From positions 1 through 64,000 of the forward strand of contig NZ_AFPK01000036.1 of the NCBI RefSeq assembly GCF_000220525.1: a DNA stretch of 64,000 bases, given 5' to 3'. The translations under genes and the position numbers were made by a program. Numbering within the stretch: the stretch's first letter is position 1; each line of letters starts with the position of its first letter. The stretch comes from Ochrovirga pacifica (GTDB taxonomy: Bacteria > Bacteroidota > Bacteroidia > Flavobacteriales > Flavobacteriaceae). Shown one piece after another: positions 29,503 to 38,632 of the stretch. The notes below the pieces were generated by a model. It was not told the DNA's origin. It searched no databases and worked only from the letters and a program-made list of their open reading frames with translations.

Positions 29503-30442
29503 TCAGCAATTTGGTTACCTCATCTAAATTAGGTGATAAAATAATTTCTATCCTTCTGTTTTTTGCTTTTCCTTCTGGTGATGTGTTTTCTGCAACAGGT
29601 TTGTATTCTCCTCTTCCTGCTGCTGTCATTTGTTTAGGAGCAACATTTTGTTTTTCCAAAATTCTTACAATCGCTGTGGCTCTTTTTACAGACAAATCCC
29701 AGTTGTCTTCTATTATAGCTCCTCTATAAGGTACATTATCTGTATGCCCCTCTATCAACACTTCAATTTCTGGATTTTGCACCAATACTTTTGCCAGCTC
29801 TTCTACAGCAGATTTTCCTTGTGCTTCTACGGACCACTTACCCGAACGGAATAGCAATTTATTATCCATAGACACATAAATTTTTCCATCACGGTGTTCT
29901 ACAGTTAATCCTTTTCCTTCAAAACCAATCAACGCATCGCTAATGGCTTTTTTTAAGGCTTGCATTGCTTGTTCTTTACTAGCTATTAAAGCCTCTAAAT
30001 CTGCAATTCGTTTAGACCTTGCCTCTAAAGCTGCTTGTAACTTTCTTAAATTGGCTTCTTCTGTAAACAGTTTTTCTTCTTTTTCTTCTAAAGCCTTTAA
30101 TAATTGTTGATTTTCTTTGGCTTTTGCACTAATTTCTGATGAACTTTTTGAAGCCAACAAATCATAAGAATCCTTTAAGTTTTCTTGCTTTTTTTGAGTT
30201 GCTTCTAGTTCTTGTTCTAATAAAGAAAGTTGATTTTTAACTTTTTGCTTTTGCTTTTGCAATTCCTCAATTTCATTCTCCAACTGATTATTTGCCTTTA
30301 ATAATTCATCATTTTTGGCAATTAATTCTCCGTTTGTTTTGTACAACTTGTCGTACTTGTTAGACAATTCTACAAAACGTTTTTTGGTAACACAGCTGCT
30401 AAGTACTATGGCAGAAAGTAAGACAGTAATATACGTTTTCAT
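29492..30442 (-). CDS. OmpA-family peptidoglycan-binding lipoprotein with coiled coil
   Basis: This 316-residue protein links the outer membrane to peptidoglycan. The lipoprotein signal ends at Cys17 (AIVLSSCVTKK). Residues about 25-165 are a long Glu/Lys/Leu-rich coiled coil. The C-terminal OmpA domain has IEVLIEGHTDNVPYRG, NWDLSVKRATAIVRIL and AENTSPEGKAKNRRIEI, the diaminopimelate-binding motif. It lies between xth and the transglycosylase gene in the envelope operon. Confidence 0.93.
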   Translation of the reverse strand: MKTYITVLLSAIVLSSCVTKKRFVELSNKYDKLYKTNGELIAKNDELLKANNQLENEIEELQKQKQKVKNQLSLLEQELEATQKKQENLKDSYDLLASKSSSEISAKAKENQQLLKALEEKEEKLFTEEANLRKLQAALEARSKRIADLEALIASKEQAMQALKKAISDALIGFEGKGLTVEHRDGKIYVSMDNKLLFRSGKWSVEAQGKSAVEELAKVLVQNPEIEVLIEGHTDNVPYRGAIIEDNWDLSVKRATAIVRILEKQNVAPKQMTAAGRGEYKPVAENTSPEGKAKNRRIEIILSPNLDEVTKLLNDQ

Positions 30443-30448
30443 ACAATT

Positions 30449-31213
30449 CTAATTTTCTATTTCTAAAACAATTGGGCAATGATCTGAGTGTTTGGCTTCG
30501 GGCAAAATATAGGCTCTTTGCATACGATTTTTCATCGGGTTGGCAACCATGTGGTAATCTATTCTCCACCCTTTATTATTTGCTCTTGCATTGGCTCTAT
30601 AGCTCCACCAAGAATAGTGATGTGGTTCTTTGTTAAAGTGCCTAAAACTATCAACAAAACCACTAGCTATAAATTTGCTTAGCCATTCTCTTTCTACGGG
30701 TAAAAATCCGGAAGTATTTTTGTTTTGTTTAGGGTTATGGATGTCTATCTCTTCATGACAAATATTGTAGTCGCCACAAATAATTAGATTGGGAATTTCC
30801 TTTCTTAACTCGGATACGTAGTCTAAAAACTCATCCATATAATTTAGTTTAAATCCTAAGCGAGCATCATTGGTTCCCGACGGAAGGTACAAGCTCATCA
30901 CCGAAAATGTATCGTAATCTACACGTAAATTTCTACCCTCTATGTCCATGTGCTGAATTCCTGTTCCGTAAGCTACATGGTTGGGTTCTTCTTTGCATAA
31001 AATAGCCACACTACTGTATCCTTTTTTTTCGGCAGAAAACCAATAATGATACCTATATCCTAGCGTTTCGAATACAGAAAGGTCTAGCTGTTCTTTATGG
31101 GCTTTGGTTTCTTGCAAACACAAAATATCTGGATTTGCAGCTGCCAACCATTCTAAAAAACCTTTTTTTAAGGCTGCCCTAATTCCGTTTACGTTGTACG
31201 ATATTATTTTCAT
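30449..31213 (-). CDS. xth: Exodeoxyribonuclease III family AP endonuclease
   Basis: This 254-residue DNA-repair enzyme acts on abasic sites. The metal and catalytic motifs are ISYNVNGIRAA, LCLQETKA, the central GDYNICHEEIDIHNPK, the NNKGWRIDYH segment and the closing SDHCPIVLEI. The length is typical of ExoA/XthA. It lies 12 bp after PBP1A and 6 bp before ompA in the same operon, a housekeeping passenger in an envelope operon. Confidence 0.95.
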   Translation of the reverse strand: MKIISYNVNGIRAALKKGFLEWLAAANPDILCLQETKAHKEQLDLSVFETLGYRYHYWFSAEKKGYSSVAILCKEEPNHVAYGTGIQHMDIEGRNLRVDYDTFSVMSLYLPSGTNDARLGFKLNYMDEFLDYVSELRKEIPNLIICGDYNICHEEIDIHNPKQNKNTSGFLPVEREWLSKFIASGFVDSFRHFNKEPHHYSWWSYRANARANNKGWRIDYHMVANPMKNRMQRAYILPEAKHSDHCPIVLEIEN

Positions 31214-31225
31214 TGTCTTTTCAGT

Positions 31226-33517
31226 TTAAAAACCTGTTCCATCCTCCTGAGGAATAAACACTTCTTCTTCGTTTTCTTTAGAGCTATCACAATCAATCGC
31301 TATACCAAAATTATCTGGTCTCTCAAAATCTTCTTGACTAATATTAAGGGTTTCATCGGCATACAATCGTTTCATAAATAAAGCCCAAGTAGGCAGAGAC
31401 ATACTTGCCCCTTGACCAAAGGTGATACCTGCAAAATGCGTAGCTCTTTCTTCTCCCCCAGTCCACACTCCTACTGCTAAATTAGGAACGACCCCCATAA
31501 ACCATCCATCCGATTGATTTTGCGTAGTTCCTGTTTTTCCCGCAATAGGATTGGTAAATTGATAAGGATAACCTGTAGCAACATTTTCTGGATATTTACC
31601 CCACTTACCTCTAAGGCGTACCCCAGATCCTTCCATTGTTACTCCTTTTAGCAAGCTTAAAACGGCATAAGCTGCCTCTTCACTCATCACCTCTTCTGAA
31701 GAGGGTATAAAACGTTGCAATACACTTCCGTTTCTGTCTTCTATTCGCATCACCATGGTCTGATGTACTCTAAATCCTTTGTTGGCAAACATGGCATACG
31801 CTCCAACCATATCAAACAAACTAACATCTACAGTTCCCAATGCAATAGACGGATATGGGTCTATGTGTGATGTAATTCCAGATTTTTTTGCCAAATTCAC
31901 TACATTTTCAGGCCCCACTCTATCAATCATTCTAGCTGTAATTACGTTAATGGATTTTGCCAATGCTTGTTTTAACGTAAGTTCCCCTCCATAATCATCG
32001 CCAGAGTTTCTTGGAGTCCAATCTTTTAGCAAGTCATATTTACCTTTGGGTATGGTATACGGAGTGTTTGGATATTTTTCACAAGGAGAAATTCTAAATT
32101 GATTGATAGCAGATGCATATACAAAAGGCTTAAATGTAGAACCTGCTTGTCTTTTTCCTTGTTTTACATGATCGTATTTAAAATATTTATGATTGATACC
32201 TCCTACCCATGCTTTTATATGTCCTGTTTGAGGTTCTACTGCCAATAATCCCGAACGCAAATGTGCTTTGTAGTACCTAATAGAATCATAAGGAGACAAT
32301 ACCGTATCTTTTTCCCCTTTTTTCCAATCAAATACTTTCATTTTTCTTTTGATTTTAAAATTCTTTAAAATCTCTTTTTTACTAGCTCCATTCGCTTTTA
32401 AGGTTTGGTATCGTTGTGTAGGCACCATTGCTCTCCACATTATTTTATCAATTTCTGATTGAGTTAAATCGTAAAACGGAGCCGTTCTGTTTCTTTTTTG
32501 TTCCTTAAAAAATATTCTTTGCAAGTTAGACATGTGTTGTGTAACTGCTTCTTCTGCATGTTTTTGTATACGAGAATCTAGAGTTACATATATTTTTAGT
32601 CCATCTCTGTAAATATCGTAATACGTACCATCTTCTTTTGGGTGCTCTTTGATCCAGCTTTTTAAATAATCTCTTAAATATTCTCTAAAATAAGTAGCAT
32701 GTCCATCACTATGGCCTTCGGGAGTAAATGTTATTTTAATAGGCAGGCTTGCTACAGAGTCTTTTTGTTTGGTATCTATTGCACCATTTCTTTCTAATTG
32801 TCCTAAAACTACATCTCTTCTTTTTTTAGCATTATCGGGAAACCTTTTAGGATTGTATAACGATGGATTTTTTGCCATTCCCACCAAAATTGCAGATTCT
32901 TCTAAAGTTAAATCTTTAGGTTCTTTGTTAAAATAAATTCTAGAAGCAGAACGAATACCAATAGCATTGTACAAAAAGTCATATTTATTTAGGTACATGG
33001 TAATGATTTCGTTTTTAGTGTATTGTCTTTCAAGCTTAATAGCAATTACCCATTCTTTTAGCTTTTGTTTTATTTTCTTAAAAATAGAAGCATTTTCTCT
33101 TTTGTGAAATAATTGCTTAGCCAACTGCTGTGTAATGGTACTTCCTCCTCCATTTTGCCCTAATTTTCCAACCGCCCTGGCAATGGCATAAAAATCTATT
33201 CCAGAATGTTCGTAAAAGCGTTCGTCTTCGGTAGCTACTAATGCTTTTACTAAATTATCGGGTAAATCTCTAAACTTTACAGGTGTACGGTTTTCTCTGT
33301 AATATTTTCCTAAAGTTATCCCATCTGCTGATATAATTTCTGAAGCAAAGTTTTTTTCAGGATTTTCCAAATCTTCAAACGTTGGTAATTTTCCAAAAGC
33401 TCCGTAGTTTATAGCTACAAACAAGGTTGCAATTCCCAAAACTGAGAATAAAAAAACGCCCCAAAGTATTCTTAAATACAAAGAATAATTAGGTTTTGTT
33501 TCTGTTTTTTTTGTCAT
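31226..33517 (-). CDS. Class A penicillin-binding protein 1A
   Basis: This 763-residue bifunctional peptidoglycan synthase has a single N-terminal membrane helix (about 15-38). The glycosyltransferase (GT51) domain carries TEDERFYEHSGID with the catalytic Glu near residue 92, and GGSTITQQLAKQLF. The transpeptidase has the SxxK motif in GSTFKPFVYA (Ser near 458), SINVITARM and the KTGTTQNQSDGWFMG triad. It should build and crosslink glycan in the periplasm. It lies 11 bp after gldH in the envelope operon. Confidence 0.96.
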   Translation of the reverse strand: MTKKTETKPNYSLYLRILWGVFLFSVLGIATLFVAINYGAFGKLPTFEDLENPEKNFASEIISADGITLGKYYRENRTPVKFRDLPDNLVKALVATEDERFYEHSGIDFYAIARAVGKLGQNGGGSTITQQLAKQLFHKRENASIFKKIKQKLKEWVIAIKLERQYTKNEIITMYLNKYDFLYNAIGIRSASRIYFNKEPKDLTLEESAILVGMAKNPSLYNPKRFPDNAKKRRDVVLGQLERNGAIDTKQKDSVASLPIKITFTPEGHSDGHATYFREYLRDYLKSWIKEHPKEDGTYYDIYRDGLKIYVTLDSRIQKHAEEAVTQHMSNLQRIFFKEQKRNRTAPFYDLTQSEIDKIMWRAMVPTQRYQTLKANGASKKEILKNFKIKRKMKVFDWKKGEKDTVLSPYDSIRYYKAHLRSGLLAVEPQTGHIKAWVGGINHKYFKYDHVKQGKRQAGSTFKPFVYASAINQFRISPCEKYPNTPYTIPKGKYDLLKDWTPRNSGDDYGGELTLKQALAKSINVITARMIDRVGPENVVNLAKKSGITSHIDPYPSIALGTVDVSLFDMVGAYAMFANKGFRVHQTMVMRIEDRNGSVLQRFIPSSEEVMSEEAAYAVLSLLKGVTMEGSGVRLRGKWGKYPENVATGYPYQFTNPIAGKTGTTQNQSDGWFMGVVPNLAVGVWTGGEERATHFAGITFGQGASMSLPTWALFMKRLYADETLNISQEDFERPDNFGIAIDCDSSKENEEEVFIPQEDGTGF

Positions 33518-33528
33518 TTTTATGTTGA

Positions 33529-34023
33529 TTAGTTTTGTACTTCTTCTATTCGTAAACCAAAATCTCTTACCCCTTGTAAGACAGGCAATCCTTGTAAATC
33601 GCCTCTTTTTCTCATGGCTTGAGTAAATTGAAATTTATAATTTCCTGGCTCTGGAAACGTATAATTTTCTAAAAAATAAAGTGCATTGTCTTTTACATCA
33701 GTAAGTCCTGTACCCAACCAATTTCCATAAGCATCGGTCATTTGATATTCTAAAGTATCTTTTACTGCAATTCCATCAGGAAAAGTAACCTTACTAATAA
33801 GGTATAGATTTCTATAAGGATATTCTTTATCGGTTCGTACGTTTAAAAAAACATGATGTGGTTTTGAAACGTCTTCTAAGTTTACTTCAAAAGAAACAGG
33901 CTGATCCAATGGCCAACCTGTGTTTCCTAAAGTTTTGTAGGTATCGTATTTTGGATGGTCGCAAGCAACCAAAATTAGCACCCAAATTGTAAAAAGGATT
34001 TTATTCGCTTTTTGTCGTTCCAT
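33529..34023 (-). CDS. gldH: Gliding motility lipoprotein GldH
   Basis: A start at 34023 (MERQKANKILF) is chosen, giving 164 residues: it gives a good lipoprotein signal ending at Cys20 (LILVACDHPKYDTYK) and leaves a 23-bp overlap with ricT, whereas an earlier start would overlap much more and add a non-signal tail. The body (MTDAYGNWLGTGLTDVKDN, then FPEPGNYKFQFTQAMR) matches GldH of gliding Bacteroidota. It is required for gliding in Flavobacterium johnsoniae and appears next to the PBP1A gene in related genomes. Confidence 0.9.
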   Translation of the reverse strand: MERQKANKILFTIWVLILVACDHPKYDTYKTLGNTGWPLDQPVSFEVNLEDVSKPHHVFLNVRTDKEYPYRNLYLISKVTFPDGIAVKDTLEYQMTDAYGNWLGTGLTDVKDNALYFLENYTFPEPGNYKFQFTQAMRKRGDLQGLPVLQGVRDFGLRIEEVQN

Positions 34024-35554
34024 TGTTTGGTTTGTTAGGCTTTCTTCTTGGATTCCTTCTTTTGGGTTTGTTGGTATTACTTTTTTCAGTAGAAACTCCC
34101 TGCTTGTTGTTTTGCACATTTTGTGTTGGGTTTGCTATTTTTTCTACAGCATTGGTATTGGGCTTATTTCTCTGATTTCTTCTTTGGGGTCTTTTATTGT
34201 TTTTTGAAACAGGTTTGGTACTTTCCGTTTGTTTAGGTGCTTGTGCTGATTGTTTTTGCTCTGTTGTTTGTTGATTTCTATTTTGTGCGTTTTGAGGCTT
34301 TCTTCTATTATTGGGTTTTCTAGTAGGTTTTGCTCCAGATGGCTTTTCTGTATTTCTTACATTTCTTTTTTGAGGAGAATTTCCTTCTTGCTTGTTCTCT
34401 GTATTTGTGGTATTGTTACTTCTGTTTCTGTTAGATTTTCTGTTTCTTCTTCGTTTTGGTTTTTTGGGTTCATCAAAACGAGTTAAACTATCTTGTCCTA
34501 CTACATTTTCAAAATCAACTTTAGTTTCTTCAATATTTTCGGCATCAAAGTCTTCTAAACTTTCTACAGTGTTTCCTTTTTTGTTTTCTTCTACTATTTC
34601 TAAAACCTGGTCTAAAGTGAGCTTAAACCACTTGCTTTTATCGTCTTTGTATGTGTACCAAAGTACTTCTTTAAAAATATCCATCTTTACAAAAATCCCC
34701 AATCCTTTTTCTGTTTTTAGGGTTACGTTCTGTGATGGAAATTCTTTTAAAGCATCTAAATATGTATCCAACTCATAGTTTAAACAGCATTTTAATTTTC
34801 CGCACTGTCCTGCTAATTTTAATGGATTTAGTGACAGTTGTTGATATCTTGCTGCTGCAGTATTTACTTTTCTAAAATCTGTTAACCAAGTAGAACAGCA
34901 CAATTCTCTTCCGCAAGAACCAACACCTCCTAAACGTGCTGCTTCTTGACGTAGTCCTACTTGTTTCATTTCTACTCGAATAGAAAATGCCGAAGCCAAA
35001 TCACGAATCAATTGACGAAAATCCACACGATCGTCAGCTGTATAATAAAAAGTAGCTTTGTTTCCATCTCCTTGATATTCTACATCCGACAACTTCATTT
35101 TTAAGCCCAAACGGATAATAATTTCTCTTCCTCTTCTTTGGGTTTCTATTTCCTTTGCTCTGGCTTCTTGCCAAATATCGATATCTTTTTGAGTGGCTTT
35201 TCTATAGATTTTTTTTACTTGTTCTCCTTCAACATCAATCTTTTTCTTACGCATCTGAATACGTACCAATTCTCCTGTTAAAGAAACCGTACCAATATCA
35301 TGCCCAGGATTTCCTTCTACAGCTACAACATCTCCTATACTAATAGGAAAATTTTTTTCGTTTTTGTAAAAATGTTTTCTTCCGTTTTTAAAACGTACTT
35401 CAACAATATCAAAAGGTTTTTGTCCTGTTGGCAGCTCCATATTAGACAACCAATCAAATACCGTTAATTTATCACAACTTCCTGTACCACAACTCCCATT
35501 GCTCTTGCAACCTTTTGGAGCTCCATCTTTAGTTGAGCAACTATTACAGCTCAT
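34001..35554 (-). CDS. ricT: PSP1 domain protein (RicT/YaaT type) with Cys-rich N-terminus and basic low-complexity tail
   Basis: This 517-residue protein has a PSP1 domain at about 75-290 (IRLGLKMKLSDVEYQGDGNK, ARLGGVGSCGRELCCSTW, GQCGKLKCCLNYELDTY). Its first 27 residues carry five Cys (positions 3, 6, 16, 22 and 27), and more Cys pairs lie in the PSP1 core, which suggests metal or Fe-S binding, as known for the RicAFT complex. From about residue 350 the tail is dominated by Asn, Lys, Arg and Gln. RicT in Bacillus binds partners controlling RNA maturation; in Bacteroidota its role is less clear. It is the first gene of the envelope operon and overlaps gldH. Confidence 0.88.
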   Translation of the reverse strand: MSCNSCSTKDGAPKGCKSNGSCGTGSCDKLTVFDWLSNMELPTGQKPFDIVEVRFKNGRKHFYKNEKNFPISIGDVVAVEGNPGHDIGTVSLTGELVRIQMRKKKIDVEGEQVKKIYRKATQKDIDIWQEARAKEIETQRRGREIIIRLGLKMKLSDVEYQGDGNKATFYYTADDRVDFRQLIRDLASAFSIRVEMKQVGLRQEAARLGGVGSCGRELCCSTWLTDFRKVNTAAARYQQLSLNPLKLAGQCGKLKCCLNYELDTYLDALKEFPSQNVTLKTEKGLGIFVKMDIFKEVLWYTYKDDKSKWFKLTLDQVLEIVEENKKGNTVESLEDFDAENIEETKVDFENVVGQDSLTRFDEPKKPKRRRNRKSNRNRSNNTTNTENKQEGNSPQKRNVRNTEKPSGAKPTRKPNNRRKPQNAQNRNQQTTEQKQSAQAPKQTESTKPVSKNNKRPQRRNQRNKPNTNAVEKIANPTQNVQNNKQGVSTEKSNTNKPKRRNPRRKPNKPNNGTTKSE

Positions 35555-35758
35555 ATATTTTATTGTATTAATTCACTTTCGTGAAGGATTCTTAATTTAT
35601 TTTAACCCATTTAGAAACGGTTAAATTTTGTTTTATTTTTTAAAGATATAATTATTTCACAAAAGGATAAAACATATTCTTTTATGCTAGAATCTTATCA
35701 TTCGTCTGCGAGCATAAATCTTTGACCAAAAGAAGTTTGTTTAATTTTTACAAGTTGT

Positions 35759-36790
35759 CTACTTTTTAAACTTTAAGACTTCTGAGCGTCCTTTTTTAAA
35801 GATTTTATTGCTATTGGTTTTTCCTTTTCTTAACTTTTTTTGTTCTTCATAAGGCAAAGCATTTATTTCTTTACAGGCATCAGAACAACACTGATCCATT
35901 TTTTCTTTACAAGCATCGCATTGTATAAATAACAAATGACATGCTTCATTAGCACAATTAACATGAGTATCGCATGGTGCACCACATTGATGACAATTAG
36001 AAATTACATCTTCAGAAATTCTTTCCGACTTTCGATGATCGAAAACAAAGTTTTTTCCTTTGAATTTGTTTTCAATACCCTCTTCTTTTACCTGACGAGT
36101 GTATTCTATAATTCCTCCTTCTAACTGGAATACATTCTTAAATCCCTTGTGTTTGTAATATGCACTGGCTTTTTCGCATCGGATTCCTCCTGTACAATAC
36201 ATTAATAAGTTTTTATCTTCTTTGTGCTCTTTTAGATCTTCTTCAATAATGTCTAACGAATCTCTAAAAGTATCTACATCTGGTGTAATAGCTCCATCAA
36301 AATGACCAATTTCACTTTCGTAATGATTACGCATGTCTACACAAACGGTGTTTGGGTCTTCTAACATTTTGTTAAAATCTGCAGCACTTAAATGCACTCC
36401 TTTGTTGGTTACATCAAATGTTTGGTCGTTTAAACCATCGGCTACTATTTTATCTCTTACTTTTACTTTTAACTTTAAAAAGGATTTGTTGTCTTGTTCT
36501 ACCGCAATGTTTAGTCGAATGTCTTTTAAGAAAGAAATACTATCTAGATGCTCTTTAAATTCATTAAATCTATCTGCTGGTAAAGATAACTGAGCGTTAA
36601 TTCCTTCATTGGCTACATAGATTCTTCCTAAAACCTCTAATTGATCCCAAACTAAAAAAAGGTGATCTCTAAATACTTGTGGGTTTCCTATTTGATGGTA
36701 TTGGTAAAATGAAATGGTTAAGCGATCTTTTCCTGCCTGGTCTATTAATTGGGCACGTTCTTCTGCGCTTAACTTATTATACAGTTGCAT
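35759..36790 (-). CDS. trhO: tRNA uridine(34) hydroxylase, TrhO/YceA
   Basis: This 343-residue protein hydroxylates U34 in tRNA. A YceA N-terminal ferredoxin-like region (FLVWDQLEVLGRIYVANEGINAQLSL) precedes a rhodanese domain with its catalytic Cys near 197 in MYCTGGIRCEKASAYYKHKGF. The C-terminal extension has a Cys-rich CHQCGAPCDTHVNC...CDACKEKM pattern, probably zinc binding. It is single in its transcript, with a -7 box 35 bp upstream. Confidence 0.93.
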   Translation of the reverse strand: MQLYNKLSAEERAQLIDQAGKDRLTISFYQYHQIGNPQVFRDHLFLVWDQLEVLGRIYVANEGINAQLSLPADRFNEFKEHLDSISFLKDIRLNIAVEQDNKSFLKLKVKVRDKIVADGLNDQTFDVTNKGVHLSAADFNKMLEDPNTVCVDMRNHYESEIGHFDGAITPDVDTFRDSLDIIEEDLKEHKEDKNLLMYCTGGIRCEKASAYYKHKGFKNVFQLEGGIIEYTRQVKEEGIENKFKGKNFVFDHRKSERISEDVISNCHQCGAPCDTHVNCANEACHLLFIQCDACKEKMDQCCSDACKEINALPYEEQKKLRKGKTNSNKIFKKGRSEVLKFKK

Positions 36791-36824
36791 GCTATATGAA
36801 TTTAGTTAAACATTTATTTTAATA

Positions 36825-36832
36825 CAAAGGTA
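36825..36832 (-). promoter_or_regulatory. Predicted -7 box of trhO
   Basis: Minus strand TACCTTTG matches TAnnTTTG, 35 bp upstream of the trhO ATG. Confidence 0.45.
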
Positions 36833-36880
36833 GTAAACTTTTTGTCTTTGATATGCAGTACATCCACCTCTATAAAATAA

Positions 36881-36913
36881 GTTCTCCCTACAGAAAAGCT
36901 CTGAAGGGAGAAC
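36881..36913. repeat. Hairpin A in the trhO-tonB gap
   Basis: GTTCTCCCT pairs with AGGGAGAAC, then an A-A mismatch, then CAGA with TCTG around a 5-nt loop. On the minus strand it is followed by TTATTTTAT, a weak terminator-like tail. Confidence 0.6.
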
Positions 36914-37011
36914 ATCTAAACTAAAACTTATGAAAAACTACTATTTTAAAAAAACTAAACTAACTGTTATAGTAGTTAACAAAGCACGTGCCAAAAGAAT
37001 TGAATACAGGT

Positions 37012-37043
37012 GTTTAAAAGTTGATTGCTATCAACTTTTAAAC
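37012..37043. repeat. Hairpin B, 14-bp perfect stem, in the trhO-tonB gap
   Basis: GTTTAAAAGTTGAT, loop TGCT, ATCAACTTTTAAAC. It abuts hairpin C with no spacer. Confidence 0.65.
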
Positions 37044-37077
37044 AAAAAAAGCTACATTAAGAAATGTAGCTTTTTTT
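37044..37077. terminator. Terminator hairpin C downstream of tonB
   Basis: Seven A, GCTACATT, loop AAGA, AATGTAGC, seven T: a perfect 15-bp stem with T-run on either strand, 23 bp beyond the tonB stop. It would end tonB on the minus strand and any plus-strand transcript from the gap. Confidence 0.85.
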
Positions 37078-37099
37078 GTTTCTATAAGTATGTATAAAA

Positions 37100-37828
37100 C
37101 TATTCTACTCTAAATACTAAAGGTAAAGAGAATAATAGGTTTACTTTTCTTCCGTTTTGACTTGCTGGTACCATTTGTGGCAATTTATTAATTGCACTTT
37201 CAAATTCTTTAGACAACTCAGGATTTTTAGATCTTACTCTTACCTCAGTTACTTTACCATTGGTATCAATTTTAAAGATGGCAGCCATTCTAATAATCCC
37301 TGACAATCCTAACTCATCTGCCAAACCTGTATCAAAGTTTTTACTAATATGTTTGTTTACTTTTTCACTGAAACAAGCTTTTTTATCTTTTGCTTTTTCA
37401 CATCCAGGAAAAATTGCTGGGTTTTGAATAGCAGCAAACGGTATGTCTTCGTATACTACTTCTTCTACTTCCTCACTATATTCAATAGTTTCAACTTCAA
37501 TTTTATCGTCTAACTCAATCTCTGTAGATTGGATAACTACCTCCTCTACTTCTACATCATCTTCTACTTTTTCAAATTGCTCAGGAGATGGTGGTGGCGG
37601 TGGCGGCGGTGGTGGTGGTGGTGTAGATGGTGGTTTGATTTGCATCATCACCATATCTTCTACTTCTTCAGACTGTAAGGTCACTGCTTGTAGTTCATCT
37701 ACAACCCTGTCATAAGTTTTGTGCTCTATAGCGATGTACACTATATAAAGAGCCAAAACCAATCCAAGTAAAGTGAAAACCTTACTAAAATTTTCAAGAT
37801 TTGATTTGGGATTCTTTTTAACTTCCAT
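37100..37828 (-). CDS. Energy transducer TonB family protein
   Basis: This 242-residue protein transfers inner-membrane energy to outer-membrane receptors such as SusC. It has one N-terminal membrane helix (about residues 15-33), a Pro-rich stretch with a run of 11 prolines and a Glu/Val-rich linker (EVEEVVIQS, EVEEVVYE). The C-terminal TonB domain (about 145-242) has GIIRMAAIFKIDTNGKVTEV and a closing KLPQMVPASQNGRKVN...LPLVF. An ExbB/ExbD pair is not nearby. It follows vanZ by 50 bp with its own likely -7 box. Confidence 0.92.
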   Translation of the reverse strand: MEVKKNPKSNLENFSKVFTLLGLVLALYIVYIAIEHKTYDRVVDELQAVTLQSEEVEDMVMMQIKPPSTPPPPPPPPPPPSPEQFEKVEDDVEVEEVVIQSTEIELDDKIEVETIEYSEEVEEVVYEDIPFAAIQNPAIFPGCEKAKDKKACFSEKVNKHISKNFDTGLADELGLSGIIRMAAIFKIDTNGKVTEVRVRSKNPELSKEFESAINKLPQMVPASQNGRKVNLLFSLPLVFRVE

Positions 37829-37878
37829 TTTTATTCAGTTCAATTGAATTTTAGTTCGCTAAAATAACGAAATTAGAA

Positions 37879-38268
37879 TTAGACTTGCAAATATATACGG
37901 TTAACTAATTTCAAAAATAAATATCCTAAAAACACTCCTAGAGAATTGGCAATAATATCTAGCAAATCGCCAGTCCTGTAGGTAGTTAACCTCATCTGTA
38001 ATACTTCAATAATCACACCATATGCAATAATTATCAAAATTAAATGCAAAATTTTAATGTTTATTTTACCTAACTGACAAGATATAAGCCAAAAAAATGA
38101 CAAAACTGAATATGCAAGGATGTGTTTTACCTTATCGGAATTTTGAAAATTTCCTATATCTGGAAAGCTGTTTAGTTTTGCCAAACTTAAAATTAGTATC
38201 AAAATAGCAAAACCAATTGCTAAGTAGATACTACTACGCTCCAACCAAGTCTTTATAATCTTCAGCAT
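37879..38268 (-). CDS. VanZ family membrane protein
   Basis: This 129-residue protein has about four transmembrane helices ([68 protein letters not shown]). The VanZ hallmark is the [16 protein letters not shown] segment, with the E-x-x-Q and D(L/I)..N (DIIANSLG) positions following. Function is unknown; the family was named for a teicoplanin-resistance protein. Its start overlaps gcvH by 35 bp, so translation is probably coupled. Confidence 0.88.
   Translation of the reverse strand: MLKIIKTWLERSSIYLAIGFAILILILSLAKLNSFPDIGNFQNSDKVKHILAYSVLSFFWLISCQLGKINIKILHLILIIIAYGVIIEVLQMRLTTYRTGDLLDIIANSLGVFLGYLFLKLVNRIYLQV
37888..37895 (-). promoter_or_regulatory. Predicted promoter of the TonB gene
   Basis: Minus strand TATATTTG is an exact -7 match, with a TTG 16 bp further upstream (37912-37914) close to the -33 spacing rule. 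It overlaps the end of vanZ, so tonB may be transcribed alone as well as by read-through. Confidence 0.45.
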
Positions 38269-38614
38269 TTAATAAATTTTGAATATCTTCAAGATTCTCT
38301 GGTTTTACTTTAATCATCCAACCTTTACCGTAAGGGTCTTCGTTTACAGCTTCTGGCTCGTCTTCTAATAAGTCATTAAATTCTATTACTTCACCTGTTA
38401 CCGGCATAAATAAGTCCGATACTGTTTTTACAGCTTCTACAGAACCAAAAACCTCATCGGCTTCTACTGTATCGTCTAAGGTATCTACATCTACATATAC
38501 AATGTCTCCTAACTCACTCTGAGCAAAATCAGTAATTCCAATAACCAAGTGGTCTCCTTCTACCTTTACCCATTCGTGATCTTTTGTGTACTTTAATTCT
38601 TCTGGAAAATTCAT
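38234..38614 (-). CDS. gcvH: Glycine cleavage system H protein
   Basis: This 126-residue lipoyl carrier shuttles the aminomethyl group between the other glycine cleavage enzymes. The lipoyl-lysine motif is [20 protein letters not shown]. The N-terminal [14 protein letters not shown] and the closing [11 protein letters not shown] are typical. gcvP and gcvT are not in the window. It lies 18 bp downstream of sprA, an arrangement common in Flavobacteriaceae. Confidence 0.97.
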   Translation of the reverse strand: MNFPEELKYTKDHEWVKVEGDHLVIGITDFAQSELGDIVYVDVDTLDDTVEADEVFGSVEAVKTVSDLFMPVTGEVIEFNDLLEDEPEAVNEDPYGKGWMIKVKPENLEDIQNLLNAEDYKDLVGA

Positions 38615-38632
38615 ATTGGTTTGTTTGTTTTG

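Larger units (their letters stand above)
36791..37099. other. 309-bp gap between trhO and tonB holding three hairpins
   Basis: It holds the trhO promoter, then three strong hairpins: A at 36881-36913, B at 37012-37043 and C at 37044-37077 (a terminator, listed separately). A 55-codon plus-strand frame (36930-37097) runs through hairpins B and C, so it is probably not a gene. An untranslated RNA or a 3' processing region of tonB are the leading ideas. Confidence 0.5.

Noticed and set aside
36930-37097. 55-codon plus-strand frame (start MKNYYFKKTK) in the trhO-tonB gap
   Set aside because: It runs straight through hairpins B and C, including the tonB terminator, and has no recognisable protein features; it is probably a chance open frame.
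37590-37635. GGT/GGC repeat stretch on the plus strand
   Set aside because: It is the codons for the polyproline linker of the TonB protein on the minus strand, not an independent repeat element.
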